A DNA stretch of 64,000 nt from positions 3,264,846 to 3,328,845 of the forward strand of contig JARCOQ010000006.1 of NCBI GenBank assembly GCA_029207755.1, given 5' to 3'. Source of the stretch: Chamaea fasciata. Taxonomy: Eukaryota; Chordata; Aves; Passeriformes; Sylviidae. Both the position numbers and the translations under genes were made by a program. Shown piece after piece: positions 36,101-47,309 of this stretch. The stretch's first letter is position 1; every line of letters begins with the position of its first letter. The notes below the pieces were generated by a model that saw only the letters and a program-made list of their open reading frames with translations, was not told the origin of the DNA and did not search any database.

Positions 36101-37398
36101 CTGCACAGCAGAAAACTACAAGGTTCATTCACACTATGGACTACATAGATCAGAATCAGATGCAAAAATTTCCACCCTAAAAATCTGGGATAAAGATAAG
36201 CTGAACCCAGAGAGTGACTATCAAATTTCAGTAAGGCTATACAGTTGAAATTGTCTACACATTCTTTTGTATTCTTTGTGTAGTGAGATGAAGGGACCAT
36301 CTGTATGTACACAAAGCCAAGATTTCAGACCCCAGACTGCTTTGCTGTATGGTCAGAGCTGTAAGGAGCAGCACTGAAACATCATAGTCAGGGCCATAGC
36401 AAGGGCACAAGAGAAGAAGTGGGTAATGTCCCCATCTTTCTGCCTTTAAACCTCCAAGCAAAAGGACAAAACAATGGGCACCACAATATCTAAGACTTGC
36501 CCTGTAGCTTAGATAAATTTCTGCCAGCAATAGTTGCCTTTGTGACTGAGCTTGTCTGGCTTTCAGGGGTGTATTTACTCTATTGGCATTTTGATGCTAA
36601 ATGCTTTATTCCACCACAGCTGTATCAGTAGAAAAGGAGCATTACCTGCCCATGATTTTGTGTTCCTGTAGGAGGAAGGCATTCTTAGGGTAGTCAGTGT
36701 CTTACTTCCTCATTTTAAACACCTTTGCCAAATTCAGTGGAACTATATATCTATGCAAAATTAAATACTTATGTCAAGTGTTTGCAGAACAGAGCCTAAA
36801 GGTAGAAGAAAATCTTGTACTGGAAATAGCTGTAGTATAAATTGTTTATATTTTGCCTTTGGCTAGATAAGTGCATCTTTATTATCATTACTTTTTCATT
36901 TTAACATTATACCACTGTATACTTGGAGTAGCACCCATAATAATTATATTTGAAGACTTAGAGTAGCACACCTATTAATGACATCCCTTCACCCCTCTGT
37001 GTTTCTGAGTATGGCTCCTGTTAACCCAGCTGGGAGTCACAGCCCTCCAGCTTCCATCGACCTTCCAGCCATCACACACAGAGCACCAGCAGTCTGCCTG
37101 CCCTGCCCAGCATCACCCAGCAGGCACAGTGAGCCTCCTGCCTCCACGCATGGGAGGATGATGAGGATTTGCTCATACTATTCCTTGCCCAAAACCAGCA
37201 ACCACCCCTGGGCCAAAGCCAGCCACATGTTAGCTGTTAGCTCAGGGTCCTTATAACTAACTTGTTAATAGCTGTACAGTTTTTCCCAGGCTAGTGTTCT
37301 GCTTTCTGCTTTGATAAGAGCTTGTTTTTGTTTGGGGAGAGTTCCTCAAATATGTGTTGGGATCTACTGGCTGAGCCAAACTAAATCAAGTCTGAGAC
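33188..37398. other. non-coding sequence, nothing firmly recognised
   Basis: Frames at 33656-33967 (minus, 103 codons) and 33763-34125 (plus, 120 codons) overlap and are probably chance. A small direct repeat of ACAATATAAG lies at 34117-34136. No CR1, LTR, RNA gene or other repeat is seen in these 4 kb. Confidence 0.45.
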
Positions 37399-37457
37399 GT
37401 GTGTGTGTGGGGGGGGGTGTGTGTGTGTGTGGGTGTGGGTGTGGGTGTGTGTGTGTG
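37399..37457 (+). repeat. GT/GGGTGT microsatellite with G9 run
   Basis: Fifty-nine bases consist only of G and T: (GT)n, then nine G (37409-37417), then (GT)n, then GGGTGT repeats (GGG at 37431, 37437 and 37443), then (GT)n. The G9 run and three regular GGG triplets spaced by TGT could fold into a G-quadruplex on the plus strand. The (GT)n parts favour Z-DNA. Length is likely polymorphic. Confidence 0.97.
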
Positions 37458-38879
37458 CAACAGGCAGCTGCAGTTGAAAGCTCCAGCCTGGTACACCAAG
37501 CTCAGAACATTTTCCCCTTGAAGTCTCCCTCCTCTCTGTATCCTGTCCTCTTTACTTCTTGAACACAAAAAATATCAAGTATTCCTGACTTGGTTTCCTA
37601 CAGGGGAAATTAATCTAAAATGTCTGTTGGTTCTTCATGAAGAATATGTAACATGAAGGAAACTCTGAATGTGACATTAAAGACCATAAAGGCCAGAATT
37701 TCAAAAGTTTTTCGATGCCTCAGTTTTTAAGAGTACTAACACAAACACATCCAATATTGCCCCATAAAAACAGGGGGCTCTACTTTAGAAGGGTCCAAAT
37801 CCTCAGGCAGTCACAGCACATCTGTGGCAGGTATAGTGCAGTCTGCAGCAGTGTCCTGAGTGCTGCTGGGGGAGCACAGTGGGGTTCACATCTTCCACTC
37901 CTTCCCCAAGTGATGCCTTCAGCACAGTGGGGTGGAGTTTTGAGCATCAACCCTGTTTGTGAGGGAGTCACTGCCTTCAGGCACTGTGGGGCTGATCTGG
38001 GTGACAGTACACATCAAATCAAAGGCATCCATGGGATCATTTCCAAAACCTTTTCCAGCACAGGCCTCTCTGAGGACACAGATGCATTAGACCATATCAG
38101 ACCTGCATGAAACACCTCATGCATTAGACCCAGTAAATTTACAGATGTGTTACACCTTCACTGAGGTTACCCAGTGGGCTGCATCATCCTGGGCCAGTAC
38201 AGTGGCTGTCGGGGCACTGACCCCTCTGTCTGCTTTAGGAGGACAGAATTTGGACGCAGCCATTCCTCCAACACCCAAATACCCTGAGTGTTATGAGCTC
38301 CCAGTCATGGTCAGAAGATCTCCTCTTGATGTCGCCTGCTACACAAGCAGGAGTAAGCACTGCTGTGGGAATATAGCTTTGGGAGGAGTTTTTAGGGTTG
38401 AGCAAGCCAAGCAGAGCACTATGTGCCCTATATGGAGCACTGAGAGCTCCCAGCTCATTAGGATTAAGATTCTTAAGAGACAATACCTTCCCTGAGGGAA
38501 GACCCCTGCCTACCCCACAGCCCTGTGGGCTGACTAGCCTGCCCCATGTCCCAGGCTGTTCTGCTTTTGCACCAGTGCCACTGCCCTGGCAGCAACGCTG
38601 TGCAAGGGCAGAAAGGCTGGCCCCCCCAGGGCCAAAACCACGGGGAGGGCAGATGGGCTTGCCTGGGTGCTGCTGTCACTCAGACATGAGTCACCAGCCA
38701 CCAGCTGCCAGCACTGGGGAGAACAGGAACGAAACCCCCTACACCCTCTTTGCTGAGAATAACCTTTCTCTCACTGGCACAGTGCCCCTCTTTCTTAATT
38801 GCCTTCCTTATTCTCCTAGAAAAGAGCTCCTCAGCAAAATTTAAGAACCAAACTCTGGCCTTGAGGCTCCTCCTTCAGC
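37458..38879. other. GC-richer stretch with overlapping frames
   Basis: From about 37700 to 38850 the G+C content rises and frames of 131, 116 and 148 codons (37715-38110, 38145-38495 and 38398-38844, all plus) follow one another in different phases. None has a recognisable domain. CpG remains scarce, so it is not a CpG island. It could be worn repeat or simply a local composition change. Confidence 0.4.
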
Positions 38880-39200
38880 TTTGTCATTAGCCTGTGACAA
38901 GCAACTCATTAAGAAATATCCTGCACTTTGTCTGTATGTTTCTGTCTTGGCACTAGTAAGATTACAGCATGTGACAGAGCGGATGGGCGTTAGCCTTTTC
39001 AGCCTGACAGCTCCGTGTACAGATCTCTGCTCGAGCCACAGGGCATCTTCTGAGAGAAATCATCCTCCTGGAGTGTGATAGACGGACAGGAACTTGAAAC
39101 AGCTGCGAAGGCTATAAAAATCTTGTGATAGGAGCCCATTCAGGGTGACGAAACACAATGCCTGTGAGACAGTGATCTATAGGGGCTGCCCTCTGCATGC
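38880..39200. promoter_or_regulatory. candidate conserved non-coding element
   Basis: The block keeps CpGs in GAGCGGATGGGCG near 38979, GCTCCGTG near 39010, GCTCGAGCC near 39030, GATAGACGGAC near 39079, CAGCTGCGAAGG near 39100 and GTGACGAAAC near 39146. It also carries an E-box (CAGCTG) and GATA words. A TATA-like GGCTATAAAAATC sits near 39111. Retained CpGs without an island suggest an enhancer or, less likely, a weak promoter. No transcript can be assigned. Confidence 0.35.
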
Positions 39201-41900
39201 TGCCCTGCCACAGTGAGTTGGGGTTCAGCTGTCCCTCCCCACACTCACTTGCTCCTTTTCATTAGTGTGACTGAGACAAACTGGAAACAACAAGAGGAGG
39301 TTTATCCTGTCCTTTGCTGTAACCCAGGCAAATCCAAAATGCCAACTGATTTCAAGAGAGATTTTCCTTTTAGGGACTGGGCTTGCATATACTATATTAT
39401 TATTATTAAAAAAAAATGGTCACAGCTGTGGGTATTTAATAGATGTCTGCCATGTAGATTTCTACTGCCCTTCCATATTTTTAGTGCTTTAAAATATGTT
39501 TGCCATCTGTTCCTGCCACAGCATTAAAAACAATCACAGTGACTCTTTGAGCAGAGGCCTTAGGATGGAAGTTGAATGGAGCCCACTAGATCACAAGTGA
39601 CATGATGCCAAGTACAGTGAATATAATGAGTGTGTGGCCAGATTTCTAAAGAGCGCTGTTTGTAACCCCCTTCCCTCCAGTGATAAGGGTCATTTATATA
39701 CATGTGTCAGCACAAAAATGTGCCTCTAAGAACCAGTCTCAGAATCCAAATAGTTGAAGCAACTGGTGAAAAGGCCTGAAGTCCAATGACATGTTTTATC
39801 TTATTACACACATCTCAATTTCTAACCAGTCAATAGGAGGAACTATAGAAAACAGATCAGAAACAGAGGGCTTCTATTATGGCAATGTAGAAATGAATTT
39901 GTATCCTGAGAGGAATGTCTCATTCCCCCCAGCTCCACAGAGGATAACAGCTGATAACTTCTTAGGTCTTTGCCAAAAGCACTGCACTGAGCTAATATTG
40001 ATGAAGTGGCTTTTTGTCTCCACCAAGCTAAATACCACACTCTGGGCCAAAATATTTCTTATTGTTCAAAGACAAGGTTCTCAATTTCCTTTGATTTTTA
40101 ATATACAGGCAATCATCTATTTCCATTTTTTAATTGCCCTCATTTCTCATTTTGCTGGAAAACTGGCTCTCAGCCAGATCCTTAAAGATCCCTCAATGAT
40201 TACAAACAAGTAATAGTGAAGTGAAAGCAGATGACCTCTTTCCATGTCCTAAACAGTATTAGAAGGCAGATGAATGCTATTTTCTTTGGTGGTTTCTTTT
40301 GTTTTTCTAATGCTTGGCACAATTACATTTGCAGGTAGGTCAAGAGCATGGAACCAACTTGTTTAATTCAGAGGGTACCTTTAGCCTGCACCCCCATTTT
40401 CTGCCCAGAGTTACACGCTGTCCTTTCCATCCATTTTATCTGTCTGTATTTTTAAATGTGCCACTCCCTCTCGTAGTCTGGATGATGAAGCACGCAATCA
40501 TGATGCTCAGTTCTGGGCACACCACAAAGAATTCCTCCCTAATTTGACATTAATGTCAGTGTGGAGTGATTATAATCATAGCACTGAAGTTTTGTTGTGG
40601 GAACAAGACAAAGATGAATATACGACTCAGAATCAAAGAATGAAAAGATAAAAAAACACCCTCCCCCATTTTTTTTTCTGTTCCAAGAGGTGATAAACTT
40701 CTCAAAGGTCAGGGCCTGTGCTGCACTGTCCCTCAAACTGTCCACAAATGTTTTAGACAAACATACAGGAACCCTGGGAAACAGAGACTCGTTATTTTTC
40801 TGGCATTTTTAATATCTGCTCACACGCCTCACTCTGCGAAAAACCAGAAATACCATATCCTACCATAACAATGTAACTACCATGATAAATGAGGCACTGG
40901 TGGCACAATTCTGTCCCTGTTAGAACCTATGTAAAATCCAGCGTAAACAGGGCCATTAGGTTTTGCTGTCAAGGACCAGGAGACTTTGCCCTGACTCCAA
41001 GGCCAAGACCCTCAGTTGACAGTGACAGAATTATGGAATATTATACAATAGCTCTAGATATTAACAGAGCTACATAATTTATGGCACTTTTTTTTTTCTT
41101 CTAGTCCTAATTCTTTCACGTGCATTTTCTAGATCACACGCATTACAGTCACAAAATAGACAATACTTCAGCCATGATTTTTTTACATTTTATTACACTG
41201 TGGAAAGCATTCTCAAGGCCAGTTCCCTGTGCTTGAAGCCTTGCAAATGCCCATCTCATGTCTGGAGATGTCTTGAACTTGGCTCCACATTTCAAACATC
41301 TCTTCTGGACATTTGGACTACTGTGACACTACACTGGGAAGGCCTTTGGAAAGATCCTTGATGAGAAATTCTTTATCTCAATCACCTCTTTCGATATGAG
41401 GTTTGAGGAATGCAGAAGTACTGAGCAAATCTGCTGCTTAAAGCTGCAGACCAAGGCATGCATTCGTCCTCCAAAATTCCCTGGCACGGAGCCACATTTC
41501 ATCACTCCTGACCACAAACTGCACTTTGTTCTGTCACAGGGTCCAAACTACCTAGCAGTGCATTCAAATCTTTCCACAGGAAGCTTTCCCATGTAATGCC
41601 CGTATTTCTAAAACTTTTCAAATTGTTCACAAGCTATTTCCTAATTTGCACCTTAACAGTTCCATGTTTAAAAAAAAGAAAAAGGGTCTTGTTATCTTTC
41701 ATGTTTTCTAAGAGTCAGAGTCCTTTAGCAGCCTGGTATTGTGGAAGTTGGCAGGTGAGCACAGACACTGCGTTCCTGTCTTCCTTGCAGCACTGACTTT
41801 TCTTTCTCTTGCCCCATGACACTGCCCAGATCTTGCTTCTCATGGATGAGCCAACCAGTGCACCCTTCTTAGGATAAAACTGAGCAATTCTGCTGCAATG
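39201..41900. other. non-coding sequence, nothing firmly recognised
   Basis: Frames of 104 codons (39213-39527 plus) and 140 codons (39791-40213 plus) occur without domain character. A T-run ending TTCTTCTAG near 41104 resembles a splice acceptor and is followed by about 80 open codons, which I judge to be chance. No repeat family is seen. Confidence 0.45.
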
Positions 41901-42040
41901 TCACAGAGTCATTAGGGGTTGGATAAAACCTCCAAGATCATCAAGTCCATCTTTTGACTGATCACCCCCTTGTCAACTGGACCATAGCACTAAGTGCCAT
42001 GTTCAGTCATTTCTTGAACGCTCCCAGGGATGGTGATTCT
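41901..42040 (-). mobile_element. CR1 LINE, short 3' piece (old subfamily)
   Basis: On the plus strand, TCACAGAGTCATTAGGGGTT, GATAAAACCTCCAAGATCAT, CAAGTCCATC, GCACTAAGTGCCATGTTCAG and CTCCCAGGGATGGTGATTCT match, in order, the antisense 3' region of a bird CR1 subfamily. Its usual blocks are GACCTCTAAGATCATCAAGT, CCTAAGTGCCACAT and CCAGGGATGGTGACTCC. The octamer tail is worn to a trace and similarity is lost after about 42040. It is inactive, 5'-truncated and heavily mutated. Confidence 0.85.
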
Positions 42041-43195
42041 AAGGCAAAGACTTCCATTCAGCAAAGCAGCAATATTTGTGAGATGGTTTAGAGCCTTTTT
42101 CTGATTTTTGAAGAGAGCTCTCTTAGCATGTTCAGTGCCTCTCTTTCACTGAATGAACCTGCCTTAGAAGTGGGGCAGCCATTTGTTTTTAATGCTTTTC
42201 AGAGTAATCTATTCCTGATGAATACTTCAACAGAGGTGAAGTGTGAGCAATCCAAGTGATGAGCAATCATATCATTTTTTCAGTACTGCCCTACATATGG
42301 GAACTGTGGTTGTGAAGGATTTTATTTGGGAAATGTGGACTCATTTATTCAGGAAGAGACAGGGGGAAAAAAGGAAGACATTTACATTTCTGCAATGATT
42401 TATGTTTTATTGAAATGAATTATATCAAAATAGTTGCTTGATTTTCATTAGACATTCCTTGATAAATTGTATCTGTTTGCAGGGAATAATCTCTTGCAAA
42501 TCTTTCCTATGCATTTTTATTCTTTATGGAATGATGCAGCACACCTATAGAAATAATCAATCTTTTCATTGGCATTTGAAGATCTGTTTCCTGGGTTTGT
42601 CATTATTATATTAAAGGTTATTAAAACACTTACTGGTAACAATGACATACTTCTGCAAAGTTGCTTTTCTACCATCCAAAACCCTCTAAAGAACAGCAAT
42701 GAAAACAACTCTGCTGTTATCCAGATACAGCTTTTACCCAGACAGCTCATCCAGCTGAGTGCTGCCTGCACCAAATTTCATTTTAAAGGCCAGGTGTCTG
42801 ATAATTAATAAATCAAATCTTCACTAAATCTTTCAGTTGATTTTTCATCTTTTTTTCTGAAAATTAAGCTGCTTAAGTCTGAAGTTCATTCAAGCCATTA
42901 AAAATAGAGATCTAGCCATTTCTGCTTCATACTCCAGCAGGTTTTTTAATCAGCCATGCATAGCAGCAAGGAGCCAGGGATAAGAACAGACTCTCTGCAC
43001 AACATCCATGGTTCATTTTTGGATGGGGTCTTCTACAGACGCTGCAGAAGAGACTCCCCGGAGTCAGATTCGAGGCAGCAGATTTACAGACATGGTTACC
43101 CTCTCACATCTGCCAGAGAGAACAGGCACCTTCTATTTCTGCACCAGGGATAGAGCTCTGCAGCTTGCAAGGTGCATCCAGGTACATCAGCACCG
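42041..43195. other. non-coding sequence, nothing recognised
   Basis: The first bases may be unrecognisable CR1 remainder. Frames at 42517-42808 overlap on both strands. A CpG-containing patch near 43040-43090 (CCCCGGAGTC, ATTCGAGGC) just upstream of the next CR1 is not assignable. Confidence 0.45.
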
Positions 43196-43470
43196 GAAGA
43201 GGATATGGGTTAAAATTAAAAGAGGAGAGATTTAGATTAGATGTCTGAAAGAAATTCTTTTTTCAGAGCGTGGTGAGGCACTCAAATATGTTGCCCAGAA
43301 AAGTTATGGGTGCTCCATCCCTGAAAGTGTTCAAGGCCAGGTTGGATGGGGCCATGAGCAAACTGCTCTAGAGGGTGACATCCTGTGCATGGCAGTGGGC
43401 TTGGGACTGGACAATCCTTAATGTCCCTTCTAACCCAAGCCTTTCTATGGTTTTATGATATGATTCTATG
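43196..43470 (+). mobile_element. CR1 LINE, truncated 3' end
   Basis: The piece reads GAGGAGAGATTTAGATTAGA, then GAAAGAAATTCTTTTTTCAG, GTGGTGAGGCACTCAAATAT, TTGCCCAGAAAAGTTATGGG, TCCATCCCTGAAAGTGTTCA, AGGCCAGGTTGGATGGGGCC and TTAATGTCCCTTCTAACCCA, and ends in TATGATATGATTCTATG. This is the sense-strand 3' end of an avian CR1 with its octamer tail. About 275 bases remain. There is no ORF2 coding sequence. Small deletions and many substitutions mark it as inactive. The 62-codon frame over it on the other strand is a by-product. Confidence 0.96.
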
Positions 43471-44929
43471 AATAAAAAGCTACTACCCCAAAGAGCATTC
43501 CTTTCACTGGTTTGGAAGGATGGGGCTGTTAATATTCTGAAGCACTTTGAGGACATCCATTTGTTTCTGTTCCGATTAGGAATTGTTTCTGTTTTCCCCT
43601 GGTTTTCATACAGTAGCTCTCACAATAGCACCTTCCAAGTCTTTGCTGGCTCAGAAACTCACCCCCAGAAAGAAATCCTGTTTATGATTACATGGATGAT
43701 GCCATTCCAAGCTTTCATGACAGATTTATCTGGATATTTTGTAACTTTAAACAGATATTAATGAATCAAACATGTTTTCTCTTGGTGTGGGTGATGGTTT
43801 GCTTTTCAGAAGATAAATGCATCTATCTGCAGGTCTAAAACTGATTTTGTGCTTGAATGCTTTGCTGAGCCACAATCTGATTTACCCTTGCAGAAGTTTC
43901 TGCTAAATGGTAGCAGGCAGAAACAATAACGGTAATTAATATCTTTTCAATGATATTACTTTTTTTTCCTTTTGAACTATTTCTATCAAAACTAGTTGGT
44001 TTCATCTTCTTAGTCTTAACCAGTAGAGCAGTTTACATTTTCACCTGGTATGTTGAAGTGCAAAATCCGTGTTTGCTGAAAATACCCCATGCTTCAGTAA
44101 TCTTTTCCTTTACCACTGACATGTATCTCCATGGCCAGAACTCATCTAATTACTTGTCAGTTAGGCTGGCTTTGAGCACCTACTCGTGCCAAGATGCAAG
44201 TAGACAGGTCTGTGACCATGCCAGCTCTGAAGCAGGAGTTGAACACAATCAGAACAAAAATACAGAGCTAAACTAATAGGGATCTCCTCCATCACTACAG
44301 TCTCCAGTGATGCAAAATATACAGCTACTGTTAAAAATAGCAACCAAGCACGAAGAGAGCATGTGGAGACATGAATGAAATCATAGATTTAAACACATTT
44401 CTCCACTACAGACACTGGGAAACTAACCAATATAATAACAGATGAAATTATTAAAAGATAACAGCAATGTATAATATGCAACAGTATTTCAATCATTTCA
44501 AAGGGATATAGTTCCAACAGAGTCTTTGAAAGCTTCTGTGTAAGTAGGAGGGTAGGAAAGAAAGCACCTGGAGATTACAGATGGGAAATCTGACGCTCAA
44601 CTTTAAAACTGAACAGTGTCTGGTGTCTGTAAGAGCTACAAATGAAGGCAATCAATACCGTGTACAAAATACCACTGTAATGCTTTCTAGTCTTAGGTAT
44701 TGCTAAATGAATACAGATGGCATGAAGTACTTTGATCAGATGGAATATAACATAGATTTTTGTCCCTAACAAAGCTTGACTCAAAACAAGACACAAAATG
44801 GAATGGGCCAGAAGGTCGTGTTAACCTTGTGGTTTTATAGCAAAGTGCAGTGGGAGACAAAAATGGCCCAATGTTTAGAAGTTTTGCACACGGGTAGAGC
44901 CAGAAAGTCTGGCTGCTATCTGTTATCCT
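43471..44929. other. non-coding sequence, nothing recognised
   Basis: Plus-strand frames of 97 and 108 codons (43468-43761 and 43950-44276) have no domain character. The second is hydrophobic because of pyrimidine-rich DNA. No repeats are seen. Confidence 0.5.
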
Positions 44930-45070
44930 CGCATTAGCAGGCAAGGGAAGAAGCGTTAATGGGGGTTTAAGGCAAAGATTGGTAACCTAATATTAGTGAA
45001 CCAATATGTCTGTCACTTCTGTGTTCATTAGTTTGATCAAGCTGTCAAAACTTTAGGAGACTGAATGATG
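44930..45070. promoter_or_regulatory. candidate conserved non-coding element (short)
   Basis: A compact block with GAAGCGTTAATGGGGG near 44951, CCTAATATTAGTGAACC near 44986, GTTCATTAGTTTGATCAAGC near 45023 and CTGTCAAAACTTTAGG near 45041. It is free of repeats and lies in otherwise featureless DNA. Low-confidence texture call. Confidence 0.27.
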
Positions 45071-46529
45071 GAAACAGATCTAGTTATTCCCATTTAATAG
45101 CCAGCACTATTTCTATCTCTGTACAGTCTGCTTCGGCATTCTCCACCACTGTGGGACCATAGCAGTGTCAGATGCTGCAGCACTTCACATACAGGCCATG
45201 ACACACTGTTGAGTGCTTTGGAAACAGCAGAAAAAGACTGATCAGAAAGTTATATGTCATGCAGAGAAAATACAGCAAACTCAGATTCATCTTCTGAAAC
45301 TATCAGTAAGTTTCACAGAAGCATTTCTCTTCAATGACAACTGTAGCTGCTTCAATTCAGTAGTATCATTTTACAAACACCACTGGATGCACTTTTCCAG
45401 CTGCCTTTTGAGATAAATCGGAGACGTAATCTCGGGTCTTTGGCAAACAGAAGCAGAAGGATCCATTTTTCCGAAGACAGCAGCCTGCATTTGATTTTAT
45501 GGCACACCCTGTTTTTGTACAGTCATGCAGTGAAGTGCCTGACAAAGCCTGGCTGAGACTCTGGAGACTCCTCAGTTCCTATCGTTCATTTCCAAATCAG
45601 GATATCTACAAATGGAAATGATTCTTCCAAATGAGAGGCCAGCCTTCACCAGAGGATATCTGTACCACCACCTATGGCCTTGATGCTGGAGGCTGCCACG
45701 TGTTTGAGACATTGTTCCTATCCTTAAATGTCATGGAGTACGGGATTTCTCTAGAAATACCATCGTTTCTCACTTATAAAAAACAATCCCTTGCCCTTCA
45801 TAACTTCATGACTTCTGAAAATACTTTTTCCCTCTTTCACGTGGAAACCCACAGATGACAAAAAGCATTGCTGCTTCCACAGTGTCATTATCTTCACAAT
45901 AACAAACAGTCTTTATTGCCTCAAGCTAAAAGTAATATTTCAAAGTTAAAGAGCCCAAATCAATATTTTCATTATCCGCACTATAAATTATCCATTAATG
46001 GAAGCTCATTAGGAAAGGCACCATCTTTGTCTCCCTTCACCTCCGAGCATTGCTCTGGGCTCACAGCTGGCATTGCAGGCTGTGCAGCTTTGTGGAGAGT
46101 GTTTTCCCTGGAAATTATGGGGGAGCTTGCTGGCTCAGGGCTTCAGAGAGAGGGAAGGTAAGAAAACAAGGCACAGCCAGAGCTCTTTTCCTCTTTCCTT
46201 TAGGCGCAGCAGGAAGATTAGAAATAGGTCATGAATATCCACCTGCTTTGCAAGCTTTGAGCAGGAATGAAGCTGATGAGAAGGATTCTCTTTGAAAGGT
46301 GAGAGTGCATCAGGACCACATTCCCCACCCCGGCTCAGACAAGAGGTACTTCCTTCAGTTGCCTCCAAGAAGCAGAATATCGAGCTTGAAATCCACCGAG
46401 TGTTCATCACAGCTAGATTAAAATACCAGAGGATATTTAATTCTGCTGATTTCACTGAATCCTTTCTCAGATCTCTGAGGTGCCCACTAATTCCACCAGA
46501 AAAGTAAATAATAGCCAAAGTTGGCAGAT
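45071..46529. other. non-coding sequence, overlapping chance frames
   Basis: Frames near 45868-46533 overlap on both strands (the largest is 132 codons, minus) and have no recognisable domain. No repeat or RNA gene is seen. Confidence 0.5.
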
Positions 46530-46620
46530 TCAAGTATCAGATGACTTTTTATGCACATTGAGCTAATTAAGGTAAAAGGGGATGTAGCTTGCCTTAATCA
46601 GCTATTTTCCTAACATGAAG
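46530..46620. promoter_or_regulatory. short homeodomain-rich block
   Basis: CATTGAGCTAATTAAGG near 46557 and GCCTTAATCAGC near 46591 flank AAAAGGGGATGTAGC. Such a compact, non-repetitive arrangement is typical of conserved enhancer cores, but at about 90 bases the judgement is weak. Confidence 0.22.
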
Positions 46621-46960
46621 AACCCAAGTATTTCATCCATGCGAAAAATGCTTCTGAATTTTTAATTTTTTAAAGTTTACACTAAATTTTATTGGATTTA
46701 AACTATTTTATTTAGAAAAGAAAGGCAAATCCAATATAAAGGGATGTTAGTTCAAGACACAGCATTGAAGGGAGCCATTGCTTCCTGAAGCCCTCTCTGC
46801 TGGTACCCACTTGCAGGGTAGTTTAAGAGTTCAAACCCTTCATAGTTCTGACACATTCAAGAAATCTGGAAACTGGTAATATCATGCAACCATAAAACTG
46901 GGTGTTTTGCGTTGCCTTCTGCTGTGCTTGAACCAGCCTGACCATACATCAGCTAAACAG
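46621..46960. other. non-coding sequence, nothing recognised
   Basis: AT-rich to 46745, then of mixed composition, with no frame of note. Confidence 0.5.
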
Positions 46961-46979
46961 AAAAAAAAAAAAAAAAAAA
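46961..46979 (+). repeat. poly(A) tract, 19 bases
   Basis: Nineteen A follow CAGCTAAACAG. Only CATAAA, and no AATAAA, lies upstream, so a retrocopy origin is possible but unsupported. Confidence 0.9.
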
Positions 46980-47265
46980 GTGAAAGGAAAAAACAACAAA
47001 CACAGAGCTGGGAATATGATGGGAAACTTCATTTGAGCAAATTATGTTGCCTGGCTAGGACACAGTGAGAAAATATGGGAGCAAATCTGCATTTTTTTGC
47101 CATTCATGTGCTGACCAGACCACACAAAAATGTACAAGTTCATGCTCTGTAAAAATGTTCTAGTTCATGCCTGTTCCTAACAGGCAGTTGTAATTCTTCT
47201 GGGGCTTTTCCAAGTTGCTCTCCCTTAATGCCTTTTAACATATTCCTGCTGAAGGAGAAACCAGG
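46980..47265. other. non-coding sequence, nothing recognised
   Basis: No structure is seen except an A-rich continuation just after the poly(A) tract. Confidence 0.5.
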
Positions 47266-47309
47266 GAAAGTAGCTGCAATACAGTGAGAAAGTAGCTGCA
47301 ATACAGTAT
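47266..47309 (+). repeat. 22-bp tandem duplication, nearly perfect
   Basis: GAAAGTAGCTGCAATACAGT starts at 47266 and again at 47288, so the period is 22 bases. Only the last two bases differ (GA against AT), and a partial third start (GAAAG) follows at 47310. It is a local slippage product. Confidence 0.93.

Noticed and set aside
41088..41350. T-run plus TTCTTCTAG followed by about 80 open codons
   Set aside because: Acceptor-like signals are frequent in T-rich DNA, and the peptide shows no domain or downstream donor or polyadenylation signal.
46961..46979. Poly(A) of 19 bases as a retrocopy tail
   Set aside because: No canonical AATAAA lies at the right distance and no recognisable transcript precedes it.
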